This document shows, one piece after another, positions 1-6,589 of a stretch of 13,739 bases of DNA (its first letter is position 1; every line of letters starts with the position of its first letter). This DNA comes from an uncultured Caryophanales bacterium (lineage in GTDB: Bacteria > Bacillota_I > Bacilli_A > RF39 > UBA660), in contig CAMYXG010000020.1 in NCBI GenBank assembly GCA_947303225.1, forward strand, positions 1-13,739, in the 5' to 3' direction. A model generated the notes under the pieces. The model saw only the letters and a program-made list of their open reading frames with translations, ran no database searches and was not told the DNA's origin. Both the position numbers and the translations under genes were made by a program.

Positions 1-1130
1 CCTTAAAACCAAACTGTGTAGTTGAAGCAATGAATCGATACTATTTAGAACATACTTCTAATATTCATCGTGGTGATTATGATGCAGCAATTAAAACTAA
101 TCAATTATATGATGATGTTAGGAGTATTGTTGGGCAATTTGTTCATTGTAATCCAGACTGTGTAGTTTATACGAGTGGAACAACTATGTCTATTAATATG
201 GTTGTTTTTGGATATATGAAAAAGCATTTAAAAGCTGGGGATGAAGTATTGTTGAACAAAGCGGAACATGCTTCTAATGTAATTCCTTGGTTGAGATTGA
301 AAGAAGAGATTGGAATTCAAGTAACATTTGTTCCTTTAAATGATAATTATGAATTGACTTTAGAAAACATAAAGAAAACAGTTTCTAAAAAAACTAAAGT
401 AATTTCCTTGGCACATGTTAGTAATGTTCTAGGGGATGTTCGGGATATTAATAGTATAGGACAATTTTGTAATGAAAAGCATATTTTGTTTCATGTTGAT
501 GGAGCTCAAAGTGTACCTCATATGCCTGTTGATTTTCAAAAATCAAATATGGATTTTTTGAGCTTTTCTGGTCATAAAATGTGTGGTCCGACTGGAGTTG
601 GAATTTTGGTTGGTAAAAAAGAATTATTAGATGAAATGGATCCTTTGATATATGGTGGTGGAATGAATTCTTTTTTTGAAGCTGATACCTCTTATGAATT
701 AAAAAATGTTCCTGTGAAATTTGAAGCAGGTACACCGCCGATAGCGGAAGTAATTGGTTTAGGAGAGGCTATTCAATATTTGATGAATATCGGGATGGAT
801 AAAATTCATAAATATGAGATGAATTTAAAAAAATATTTGATTTCAAAAGTAAAAGATATACCCAATTTAATTATTTATAATCGTAATATGGAAAGTGGTA
901 TCTTTGCTTTTAATATCGATGGAGTGTTTGCTCAAGATTCTTCTGTGTATTTGAATCATTATCATATTTATGTTAGAGCTGGAAATCATTGTGCTAAAAT
1001 GTTGAAAGATGAAATTAATATTAAGAATACAGTTCGTGTTAGTATGTATTTTTATAATAATTATGTGGATATTGATCGCTTAGTAGATGCATTCAAGAAT
1101 AGTAAAGATATTTTTAAAATAGTTTTGTAG
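1..1130 (+). CDS. sufS: SufS-family cysteine desulfurase, 5' end outside the window
   Basis: PLP-dependent class V aminotransferase-fold enzyme that removes sulfur from L-cysteine and passes it as a persulfide to SufU for Fe-S cluster assembly in the cytosol. The frame is open from base 3, and the nine codons before the ATG at 30 read LKPNCVVEA, which matches the conserved SufS segment ahead of the NIHRG motif. That ATG is therefore internal and only about 20 N-terminal residues are missing. Numbering from it, PLP-site residues are H129, D157 (HVDGAQ) and the Schiff-base lysine K183 (SGHKMCGPTG). The FEAGTPP motif is at 231-237, and the persulfide cysteine is C321 in the VRAGNHC loop. All catalytic residues are present. 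It ends in TAG directly abutting the sufU ribosome binding site. The close link to sufU supports SufS rather than a general NifS/CsdA protein. Confidence 0.95.
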   Translation, partial: LKPNCVVEAMNRYYLEHTSNIHRGDYDAAIKTNQLYDDVRSIVGQFVHCNPDCVVYTSGTTMSINMVVFGYMKKHLKAGDEVLLNKAEHASNVIPWLRLKEEIGIQVTFVPLNDNYELTLENIKKTVSKKTKVISLAHVSNVLGDVRDINSIGQFCNEKHILFHVDGAQSVPHMPVDFQKSNMDFLSFSGHKMCGPTGVGILVGKKELLDEMDPLIYGGGMNSFFEADTSYELKNVPVKFEAGTPPIAEVIGLGEAIQYLMNIGMDKIHKYEMNLKKYLISKVKDIPNLIIYNRNMESGIFAFNIDGVFAQDSSVYLNHYHIYVRAGNHCAKMLKDEINIKNTVRVSMYFYNNYVDIDRLVDAFKNSKDIFKIVL

Positions 1131-1135
1131 GTGAT
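1129..1135 (+). promoter_or_regulatory. Ribosome binding site of sufU overlapping the sufS stop
   Basis: AGGTGAT begins in the last two bases of the sufS TAG stop and lies 4 nt before the ATG at 1140. It favours that ATG over the GTG at 1131, which lies inside the site itself. The arrangement implies translational coupling of sufU to sufS. Confidence 0.75.
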
Positions 1136-1139
1136 AAAA

Positions 1140-1577
1140 ATGGATAGTAATATGCGAAGAGAAATCATATTAGAAAATTATCAAGATCCTGTTAATCGTG
1201 GGTTAATAGTAGATGATAGTTATCTTCATACGAATACGAATAGTGAAAGTTGTATTGATAATTTAGATTTTATGATGAAAATAGATCAGGGTGTCGTAAC
1301 AGATATTCGCTTTGATGGAGAAGCGTGTGCTATAAGTACTTCGGCGACTTCTATTATGATACAAACTCTTTTAGGAAAAAAGGTTGAAGAAGTAAAAAAA
1401 ATATTAGAGAACTATAAAAAAATGATACAAGAAGAAGAATATGATTCTGAAGTGTTAGGGGATTTGATTGTTTATGATGAAATATATCAACAACCTAATC
1501 GAAAGAATTGTGCATTACTTCCACTTGTGTCTATAGAAAAAATGTTGGGGGATTTGGAGAATGAGTCAAACAATTAG
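1140..1577 (+). CDS. sufU: SufU Fe-S assembly / sulfur-acceptor protein
   Basis: IscU-fold protein of the Gram-positive SUF pathway. In characterised Bacillus SufU it is a zinc-dependent sulfur acceptor that takes persulfide from SufS. From the chosen ATG the product is 145 aa, the usual family size. The metal/sulfur ligands are all visible: C38 and D40 in SESCID (NPTCGD in other SufU), C63 in DGEACAIS, and C124 in RKNCALL. The N-terminus has the family NYQDPVNRG segment. An upstream GTG at 1131 would add three residues, but it sits inside the AGGTGAT ribosome binding site, so the ATG is preferred. Its 3' end overlaps the next gene by 17 nt. No sufB, sufC or sufD follows downstream; whether they lie upstream cannot be seen. 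Confidence 0.93.
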   Translation: MDSNMRREIILENYQDPVNRGLIVDDSYLHTNTNSESCIDNLDFMMKIDQGVVTDIRFDGEACAISTSATSIMIQTLLGKKVEEVKKILENYKKMIQEEEYDSEVLGDLIVYDEIYQQPNRKNCALLPLVSIEKMLGDLENESNN

Positions 1578-2064
1578 TACTAAAGAATTAAAACTTGCTG
1601 AGATACGTTTATTTGATGCCTATCGAATGGCATCAGAAATTCCATATGTTCATGGGTATACTTTTTTGTTAGAAGAGGATGGCCAGTATCGAACTCTTTT
1701 TCGGGATTTTGATCAGCTTCCTGTTTTTGGAAGAGTTCCTTATTCGAATGAAACCTTAAATGGAGAAGATTTTGGAAGTAAGATTGTTCTTTTACAAGGT
1801 GAGGCTGACAATGGACCTTGTTATATTGTTTCTTATGATGGAAAAAAATTATTTGGAAAAGAAGAGATTACGCTTCAAGAATTAAAAACATATATTCTTC
1901 ACTCTGAGTATTTCTTTATTGATCGTCTTTCTATTATGGAAGAAGAAAATTCTTCTGTATTTGATAAAATTCGTTATTTTCAAAAGAGAAAAAAAGATAT
2001 GGAATTGATGGATTCTTTTGAAGAATATTTTGGATGTTTTTCTAAAGAATTAGTAAAAAAGTAA
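1561..2064 (+). CDS. Unrecognised 167-aa protein coupled to sufU
   Basis: I do not recognise this family. The protein is soluble, acidic and rich in aromatic residues, with no signal peptide, membrane segment or repeated cysteine motif (only two cysteines, C87 and C158). A predicted mixed alpha/beta N-terminal two thirds is followed by a charged helical tail with an FQKRKKD stretch. The ATG at 1561 overlaps the end of sufU by 17 nt, and purine-rich GGGGGA and GGAG sequences inside sufU can serve as the ribosome binding site. It must therefore be translated with sufS-sufU. Context suggests a role tied to cysteine sulfur or Fe-S metabolism, but this is inference from position only. The next in-frame ATG (1627) would give a shorter product without a better ribosome binding site. 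Confidence 0.8.
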   Translation: MSQTISTKELKLAEIRLFDAYRMASEIPYVHGYTFLLEEDGQYRTLFRDFDQLPVFGRVPYSNETLNGEDFGSKIVLLQGEADNGPCYIVSYDGKKLFGKEEITLQELKTYILHSEYFFIDRLSIMEEENSSVFDKIRYFQKRKKDMELMDSFEEYFGCFSKELVKK

Positions 2065-2176
2065 AAAAGTTTGAAATTCAAAAATTGAATGAAAGTTTTT
2101 TATGAAAAAATGTTTTTCTATAAGAGCTTTCTTTTTTTTTGTTCTTTTTTTTCTTTGGAAAAAAGTATTTAGTCGT

Positions 2177-2205
2177 TTGATTCTATTTATTTTCAGCTGT
2201 AATAT
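2177..2205 (+). promoter_or_regulatory. Sigma-A-type promoter for ssb
   Basis: TTGATT (2177-2182), a 17-base spacer, and TAATAT (2200-2205). Each box matches consensus at four of six positions. Transcription would start near 2212, leaving a very short leader that is nearly all ribosome binding site. The preceding 2065-2176 is T- and A-rich with no convincing terminator, so read-through from the suf operon is also possible. Confidence 0.6.
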
Positions 2206-2214
2206 ACCATTTCG

Positions 2215-2225
2215 AGAGGAGGTGA
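2215..2225 (+). promoter_or_regulatory. Strong ribosome binding site of ssb
   Basis: GAGAGGAGGTGA closely complements the 16S rRNA 3' end and lies 3-4 nt upstream of the ATG at 2229. It fixes that start and suggests high translation. Confidence 0.8.
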
Positions 2226-2228
2226 TTC

Positions 2229-2570
2229 ATGCTAAATCAAATTATTCTTGTAGGTAGATTGACACGCGATGTTGTGGTTAATAAGTCAGAAAATGGAACT
2301 AAAGTTGCTACTATTTCTTTGGCAATTCCTAGGAGCTTTAAAAATAGTGAAGGTTCTTACGATACTGATTTTATTGATTGCGTAGCTTTTGAAAGTATTG
2401 CTGAGAATACTAGTGAATATTGTAGTAAAGGAGATATTGTAGGAGTAAAAGGAAGAGTTCAATCTAGAATAGTTGAAAAAGAAGATAAAAGGGAAAATGT
2501 AGTAGAGATTATTGCTGAAAAGGTAACATTTTTATCTAACCATACTAAAGAAGAAAAAGAAAACAACTGA
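2229..2570 (+). CDS. ssb: Short single-stranded DNA-binding protein (SsbB-like)
   Basis: OB-fold single-stranded DNA-binding protein of the bacterial SSB family, acting in replication, repair or DNA uptake. The N-terminus MLNQIILVGRLTRD and the TDFIDCVAF and KGDIVGVKGRVQSR segments are typical, with the OB fold filling residues 1-104. The usual tryptophan near the TDF segment is phenylalanine here. At 113 aa it is much shorter than a housekeeping SSB (about 160-180 aa). It ends in a charged tail (TKEEKENN) and lacks the acidic DDDIPF-type tip that recruits partner proteins. In size and tail it resembles B. subtilis SsbB, the competence-associated paralogue. It is not flanked by rpsF/rpsR, the usual location of the main ssb in Firmicutes, so a second SSB gene elsewhere is likely. 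Confidence 0.92.
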   Translation: MLNQIILVGRLTRDVVVNKSENGTKVATISLAIPRSFKNSEGSYDTDFIDCVAFESIAENTSEYCSKGDIVGVKGRVQSRIVEKEDKRENVVEIIAEKVTFLSNHTKEEKENN

Positions 2571-2588
2571 TAGTCAGTTGTTTTCTTT
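2556..2588 (+). terminator. Intrinsic terminator overlapping the ssb stop codon
   Basis: A perfect 15-bp stem, AAAGAAAACAACTGA with TCAGTTGTTTTCTTT, closes a 3-base TAG loop. The ssb stop TGA is the last three bases of the left arm. It is followed by GC and a run of six T. The last four codons of ssb form half of the stem, so the ssb tail is constrained by the terminator. Confidence 0.85.
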
Positions 2589-2614
2589 GCATTTTTTGAT
2601 GACAAATATGTTAC

Positions 2615-2643
2615 TTGTTTCTTTTGATTAATTTTGATATACT
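2615..2643 (+). promoter_or_regulatory. Extended -10 promoter of the T7SS-like cassette
   Basis: TTGTTT (2615-2620), a 17-base spacer ending in TGA, and TATACT (2638-2643). This gives an extended -10 of TGATATACT. Transcription would start near 2650, about 20 nt before the GTG start at 2670. It is the only good promoter seen before the five-gene run to 6528. Confidence 0.65.
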
Positions 2644-2669
2644 CATTTTAGAAAATAGGTGATAGGATT

Positions 2670-3908
2670 GTGGTTGTTGATTATAATGAAAAACAATTAA
2701 GTATTGGTAAAGCCGTTGTCGGACAGATTGAAAAAAGTAGTGAGGAATTAAAGAATACTATTCAAACTAGTATTGATTCTATTAAGGAAGCTGCTATGCA
2801 GTATAAAGTAAATCTAGATGGTACTATTGATGTTGGTCCAATTGATACTACTATTTCTGATCTTAGTGAAGAATTAAATCAGACTTCTCAATTGGCTTCA
2901 GTACAGGCAGGATTTCTTCAGGATTATGAGAGTGGAACATTGGCTTCAGAAGCTGTTACTCAAATGATTCCTATGGATGAATTATTAAGAAAAAAGCTTT
3001 CTCAATCTGGGAATGATGTTCATCCTAATGTTTTAACTAGAACTGTAGCAACTGCTGGATTGGGTGTATTCATGTTTGGGGAAGGGTTTCTTAGCTTTTT
3101 TGAGGATATTGGCGATGCTATTTTAACTGTTGGAAGTGGAGTAACACGTGTTGTTGGTTTTAAAAGTGCATCTGAACAATTAAAGGCTTATTCTGATAGG
3201 AATTTGTCTAAGGAGATTGTTGAGGATAACGACTATTTTCAGGGACTTAATAAAACTAGTTATTTTGATAAAGATAGTGGTTATGCAAAGGTATGTAAGG
3301 GAGTTGGAAAGGTTACTGCAGCAGCAGTAACTACTCATGTAGCTTCTAAGCTTTGGGCAAAACACTTGTATAAAACTGGAGAAACTAATTATCTTTCACT
3401 TGATGCAACTAAGGAAGAACGGGCAATTGAAGCATATAATCAGGCATATCAACAAGCAAAGGCTACAGTTAAGACAGTTAATAAAACTAGAGAGTTTGCA
3501 CAAGATGAAATTAAAAATGTTAGTAAGCATGCTGGAAGTGGGGAAGGTTTATCACAAGCATTAGTAGCTGGAACGGCAGAAACAACAGGAAAACATCTTG
3601 TGAAAAATTATGTTACCAAACCTATTTCGGAGAAAGCAGCAAATGTTATTCTTAACACGAATGCTGGTCAACGAGTTGATGATTTTTTACGTGGTAATGG
3701 TGAGTCTATTGAAGAACATGCTAATGAGTATGTACGTTCAGCTGTTTCTAATGCTTCGCGAACTATTGGTGGAAAAACAGCAACGGAAGTTTTGAGTGGC
3801 GTTGGTGATGCTTTAGGTATAGATGATAATCCAGTTGGCGAAGTTGGTATAGAATTAGTGGGAAAAATTGCAGGAGAAGTTATTAATAATGTTGGGACTC
3901 CAAATTAA
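2670..3908 (+). CDS. LXG-like putative T7SS substrate, no recognised toxin domain
   Basis: A 412-aa protein with a GTG start preceded by AGGTGAT at 2657-2663. Residues 1-110 are predicted helical and polar, like the targeting half of LXG/WXG100-type T7SSb substrates. An LDG tripeptide sits at 49-51, but the match to LXG is weak. Residues 121-163 are hydrophobic and glycine-rich (AGLGVFMFGEGFLSFFEDIGDAI is the centre), and a second small-residue hydrophobic stretch lies at 209-229. The C-terminal third is alanine/glycine-rich with repeated GxxxG-like spacing. There is no N-terminal signal peptide, consistent with type VII export or a cytosolic protein. The assignment rests mainly on this architecture and on the DUF4176 gene 30 nt downstream. 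I see no nuclease, NADase or lipase motif, so function stays open; a pore-forming or structural role is a guess. Confidence 0.6.
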   Translation: MVVDYNEKQLSIGKAVVGQIEKSSEELKNTIQTSIDSIKEAAMQYKVNLDGTIDVGPIDTTISDLSEELNQTSQLASVQAGFLQDYESGTLASEAVTQMIPMDELLRKKLSQSGNDVHPNVLTRTVATAGLGVFMFGEGFLSFFEDIGDAILTVGSGVTRVVGFKSASEQLKAYSDRNLSKEIVEDNDYFQGLNKTSYFDKDSGYAKVCKGVGKVTAAAVTTHVASKLWAKHLYKTGETNYLSLDATKEERAIEAYNQAYQQAKATVKTVNKTREFAQDEIKNVSKHAGSGEGLSQALVAGTAETTGKHLVKNYVTKPISEKAANVILNTNAGQRVDDFLRGNGESIEEHANEYVRSAVSNASRTIGGKTATEVLSGVGDALGIDDNPVGEVGIELVGKIAGEVINNVGTPN

Positions 3909-3938
3909 GTTAAGATATATTAGAAAGGGAAATGATAT

Positions 3939-4241
3939 ATGAGTAATTATTTACCAATTGGTACAGTTGTATTATTAAATAACGGAAAAAAGCCACTTTC
4001 TATCATGGGATATAAAGTTGTTTCTGAGAGTCATCGAGTTTATAAAGATGATGAAGAAATAGAATCTAATGAAATTTATGACTACTGTGGTGTTATTTAT
4101 CCAGAAGGAATTATTGATAGTAATGCAATGTGTATGTTTAATCATTCTGATATTCAAAAGATACTATATATGGGTTATGTATCAGATGATTTTAAGAATC
4201 TTTTAAATTTTATTCATGAGAATGAAAAAAATATTTCGTAA
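3939..4241 (+). CDS. DUF4176 family protein
   Basis: A 100-aa protein with the family's characteristic segments: N-terminal LPIGTVVLLNNGKKPLSIMG, central YDYCGVIYPEGI, and FNHSDIQKILYMGYV at about 67-82. DUF4176 proteins are widely encoded beside LXG/WXG100 type VII substrates in Firmicutes and are thought to assist their export or stability. The ribosome binding site GAAAGGGA at 3923-3930 lies 8 nt before the ATG. The product is small, soluble and without a signal peptide. Its position between a large LXG-like protein and a coiled-coil protein fits a chaperone or targeting accessory, which is inferred from context. The family call is from remembered sequence features rather than a search. 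Confidence 0.75.
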   Translation: MSNYLPIGTVVLLNNGKKPLSIMGYKVVSESHRVYKDDEEIESNEIYDYCGVIYPEGIIDSNAMCMFNHSDIQKILYMGYVSDDFKNLLNFIHENEKNIS

Positions 4242-4259
4242 ATTAAGGAGTGAAACTTA

Positions 4260-4880
4260 ATGGCTTTTGTACAATTAAATGAATATAATGAAGGTAGTTT
4301 ACCAGAATGTGGTGTTGCGATACCATATCATTATTGTTCTAATGCTATGTCATATAAACCGATAGATGTTTCTGGGCTTTCGGCAGCTATTTCTCAAGAG
4401 TTTCAAACAGCAAATGACAATATAGTTAACGTTCAAGAATCAATTACTAATCAAATTAAAATGTTGGGTGAAGAATGGGGAACTAAATTTGCTGCTATTG
4501 ATGGAAAGGACTTAGGAATTGTTGATGCTAATTCATTTGGAGACAGATTATCACAAGTAACGAGTGGCGTTACAGATCAACAATCAAAATGTGAAGCTAT
4601 TGTATCGACGATTGTTTCCAAAACAGCAGAGATTAATTCTTATTTAGCTGAATTAGAACAGATATATCAAGAGTATAAACAACATGAGGCTGAGAGAAAT
4701 TCTTTTATGGAAGAGCGCAATGCAATTGTAGGACAAATTCATAATTCTACTGATCAGAATACTATTGCTTCTTTAAGTTCACAAGTATCTTCTTTGGATT
4801 CGAAAATTGATAATTTGAACCGATTACTTGATTCTTATGTTGATATTCATGAACCAGATGGCTCTTGGGTTTTAGGATAA
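4260..4880 (+). CDS. Helical coiled-coil accessory protein of the T7SS-like cassette
   Basis: A 206-aa protein of no family I can name. The first 35 residues are a distinct non-helical head containing C17 and C26 and the segment SYKPIDVSG. Residues 36-80 are helical, with a WG dipeptide at 73-74 in the sequence EEWGTKF, loosely like the turn of a WXG protein. Residues 105-195 are a predicted long heptad-patterned coiled coil with the hairpin-breaking SSLDSKIDN region near 177-185. There is no signal peptide or membrane segment. AAGGAG at 4245-4250 is the ribosome binding site. The tight spacing (18 nt) after the DUF4176 gene indicates one transcript. It may be a partner or adaptor of the 412-aa protein, in the way small helical Lap proteins partner LXG proteins. 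This is inference. Confidence 0.6.
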   Translation: MAFVQLNEYNEGSLPECGVAIPYHYCSNAMSYKPIDVSGLSAAISQEFQTANDNIVNVQESITNQIKMLGEEWGTKFAAIDGKDLGIVDANSFGDRLSQVTSGVTDQQSKCEAIVSTIVSKTAEINSYLAELEQIYQEYKQHEAERNSFMEERNAIVGQIHNSTDQNTIASLSSQVSSLDSKIDNLNRLLDSYVDIHEPDGSWVLG

Positions 4881-4897
4881 AAAAAGTAGGTGTAATG

Positions 4898-5305
4898 ATG
4901 GATGTTAAGGTGAGATTATATCAAAGTGATGATTTTGAATCTATTCATTTATTATTAATGGATTCTTTTTCTGTTTCTAAAAAGGACTTTTATAGTGACT
5001 GTTTTTGTGAACTAGTTGCAACTATTGATTCTCAAGTTGTGGGTTATTTATTGTTAACCAAGGTTTTGAATCCTATTATAGATAAATATTATTATTTGGT
5101 AGATTATGTTTGCGTTGATTCAAAGTATAGAAATTTAGGAGTTGGTAAGAAGATGATGGAATATGCGTATCGGGTTGCAAAAGAAAACTCTGCTATCTAT
5201 CTTCAATTAACTTGTAGTACATTTCGAATTGCTGCTCATAAATTGTATGAAAGTTGTGGCTTTGTTAAACGAGAATCTGATATTTTTCGAAAGGAGATTA
5301 TATGA
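4898..5305 (+). CDS. GNAT-family N-acetyltransferase
   Basis: Acetyl-CoA-dependent N-acyltransferase of unknown substrate, acting in the cytosol. The product is 135 aa, a normal single-domain GNAT length. Motif A is clear: VDYVCVDSKYRNLGVGK at 68-84, with the pyrophosphate-binding R-x-x-G-x-G loop at 78-83. Motif B follows as AAHKLYESCGF (112-122). AGGTG at 4888-4892 sits 5 nt before the ATG at 4898 and makes it the best start; the adjacent ATG at 4895 is possible. An upstream TTG at 4865 lies inside the previous gene and lacks a ribosome binding site. Its stop overlaps the next gene's start as ATGA, so the two are translationally coupled. Confidence 0.88.
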   Translation: MDVKVRLYQSDDFESIHLLLMDSFSVSKKDFYSDCFCELVATIDSQVVGYLLLTKVLNPIIDKYYYLVDYVCVDSKYRNLGVGKKMMEYAYRVAKENSAIYLQLTCSTFRIAAHKLYESCGFVKRESDIFRKEII

Positions 5306-6528
5306 TATTAGATATTATTAATAAGAAAAGAATTGGTGAGGAGTTAAGTTATCAAGAATTGGATACGATTTTTAATGGGTATTTAAATGGAGAAGTGGCT
5401 GATTATCAAATGTCTAGTTTGTTAATGGCTATTTGTATTAATGGTATGACAGATGAAGAGATCTATAGCTTAACAAAGATTTTTATTGATAGTGGTGATG
5501 TTTTAGATTTTTCTGATATTCCTGGCATAAAAGTTGATAAGCATTCTACTGGTGGAATTGGTGACAAGACTACACTTGTGATTGCTCCCATTGTGGCTTC
5601 TTTAGAGATTCCTGTTGTAAAAATGAGTGGAAGAGGACTCGGGTATACAGGTGGTACTATTGATAAATTAGAAAGTATTCCTGGTTTTCGAATTGATTTA
5701 TCGGATCAAGAAATATTAAAGCAAGTTCATGATATTGGTTTGGTTATTACAGGGCAAACAGCAGATTTGGTCCCAATGGATAAAGCTATTTATGCTTTAC
5801 GTGATGTAACAGCAACGGTTTCTTCTATTCCTTTGATTGCTTCAAGTATTATGAGCAAAAAAATTGCTAGTGGTGCTGATAAAATTATTATCGATATTAA
5901 AGTTGGAAATGGTGCTTTATTACAATCTTATGAAGATGCTGAAAAGCTTAGTGAATTGATGATGAAAATTGGTAAAGTTTATCATAGAGAAGTGCGTTGT
6001 ATTATCAGTGATATGAATGTTCCATTAGGTAAGTGTATTGGAAATAGTTTGGAAGTATTGGAAGCTATTGATGTGTTGCAAGGAAAAGAAGAAAATAATA
6101 ATTTTGTAAAATTGTGTTATGAATTAGCAGCAGAAATGGTCAGTATGGGAAAAGAAATTTCTAAGGATGAAGCTTTAACGTTGGTTGATGATGCTATTCA
6201 ATCAGGAAAAGCTTATCAGAAATTTTTAGAGATGGTTGAATATCAAAAAGGTAATGTAGATAAAATTAAAGTAAGTAAGAATACTATTGAATTAAAAGCT
6301 AAAAAAAGTGGAACTATTCAAGATATAAATGCTCTGGAATTAGGAAAATTATCTTTATCTTTGGGTGCTGGTAAAATTCATAAGACTGATAAAATTGATT
6401 ATTCTGTTGGAATTCGATTGAATAAGTTAGTTGGAGATTCTGTAAAAAAGGGCGATGTTTTAGCAACGTTATATGTAAAGAATAATGTCCAAGGTATTAA
6501 ATTGAATGATATTTTTATGATTCGCTAA
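5302..6528 (+). CDS. pdp: Pyrimidine-nucleoside phosphorylase
   Basis: Catalyses the reversible phosphorolysis of uridine, thymidine or deoxyuridine to the free base and (deoxy)ribose-1-phosphate in nucleoside salvage. The N-terminal helical domain (1-70) precedes the phosphate-binding KHSTGGIGDK at 80-89. The family signature SGRGLGYTGGTIDKLE is at 109-124. Pyrimidine-base contacts R167, S182 and K186 fall in ALRDVTATVSSIPLIASSIM and the following SKK. The C-terminal domain ends with the expected SLGAGK and VGDSVKKGDVLATLY segments. At 408 aa it is slightly shorter than typical (about 430), with a compact C-terminal domain but nothing essential missing. GGAG at 5293-5296 lies 5 nt before the ATG, inside the upstream GNAT gene. 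No deoD, deoC or cdd neighbour is present, so it is detached from the usual deo cluster. Confidence 0.95.
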   Translation: MILDIINKKRIGEELSYQELDTIFNGYLNGEVADYQMSSLLMAICINGMTDEEIYSLTKIFIDSGDVLDFSDIPGIKVDKHSTGGIGDKTTLVIAPIVASLEIPVVKMSGRGLGYTGGTIDKLESIPGFRIDLSDQEILKQVHDIGLVITGQTADLVPMDKAIYALRDVTATVSSIPLIASSIMSKKIASGADKIIIDIKVGNGALLQSYEDAEKLSELMMKIGKVYHREVRCIISDMNVPLGKCIGNSLEVLEAIDVLQGKEENNNFVKLCYELAAEMVSMGKEISKDEALTLVDDAIQSGKAYQKFLEMVEYQKGNVDKIKVSKNTIELKAKKSGTIQDINALELGKLSLSLGAGKIHKTDKIDYSVGIRLNKLVGDSVKKGDVLATLYVKNNVQGIKLNDIFMIR

Positions 6529-6536
6529 AAAAATGT

Positions 6537-6563
6537 TTGATTTTTTGTAATTTATGGTATAAT
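6537..6563 (+). promoter_or_regulatory. Extended -10 promoter of the TED-sortase operon
   Basis: A perfect TATAAT (6558-6563) is preceded by TGG, giving an extended -10. TTGATT at 6537-6542 is the best -35, with a short 15-base spacer. Transcription would begin near 6570. The AT-only inverted repeat just upstream (6527-6546) is too weak to call a terminator, so read-through from pdp is possible. Confidence 0.7.
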
Positions 6564-6589
6564 ATTTTTATAAGGTAAGGTGAGTTTTT

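Noticed and set aside
448..735. Minus-strand open frame of 95 codons within sufS
   Set aside because: It lies wholly inside the conserved sufS coding region, has no ribosome binding site, and its low-complexity product looks like reverse-strand noise.
2065..2176. Possible terminator or small gene between the 167-aa gene and ssb
   Set aside because: Only weak A/T hairpins and poly-T runs are present. No stem directly precedes a T tract, and no start with a ribosome binding site was seen.
6527..6546. A/T-only inverted repeat after pdp as a terminator
   Set aside because: The 7-bp stem contains no G or C pair and overlaps the next promoter, so it is too weak to call.
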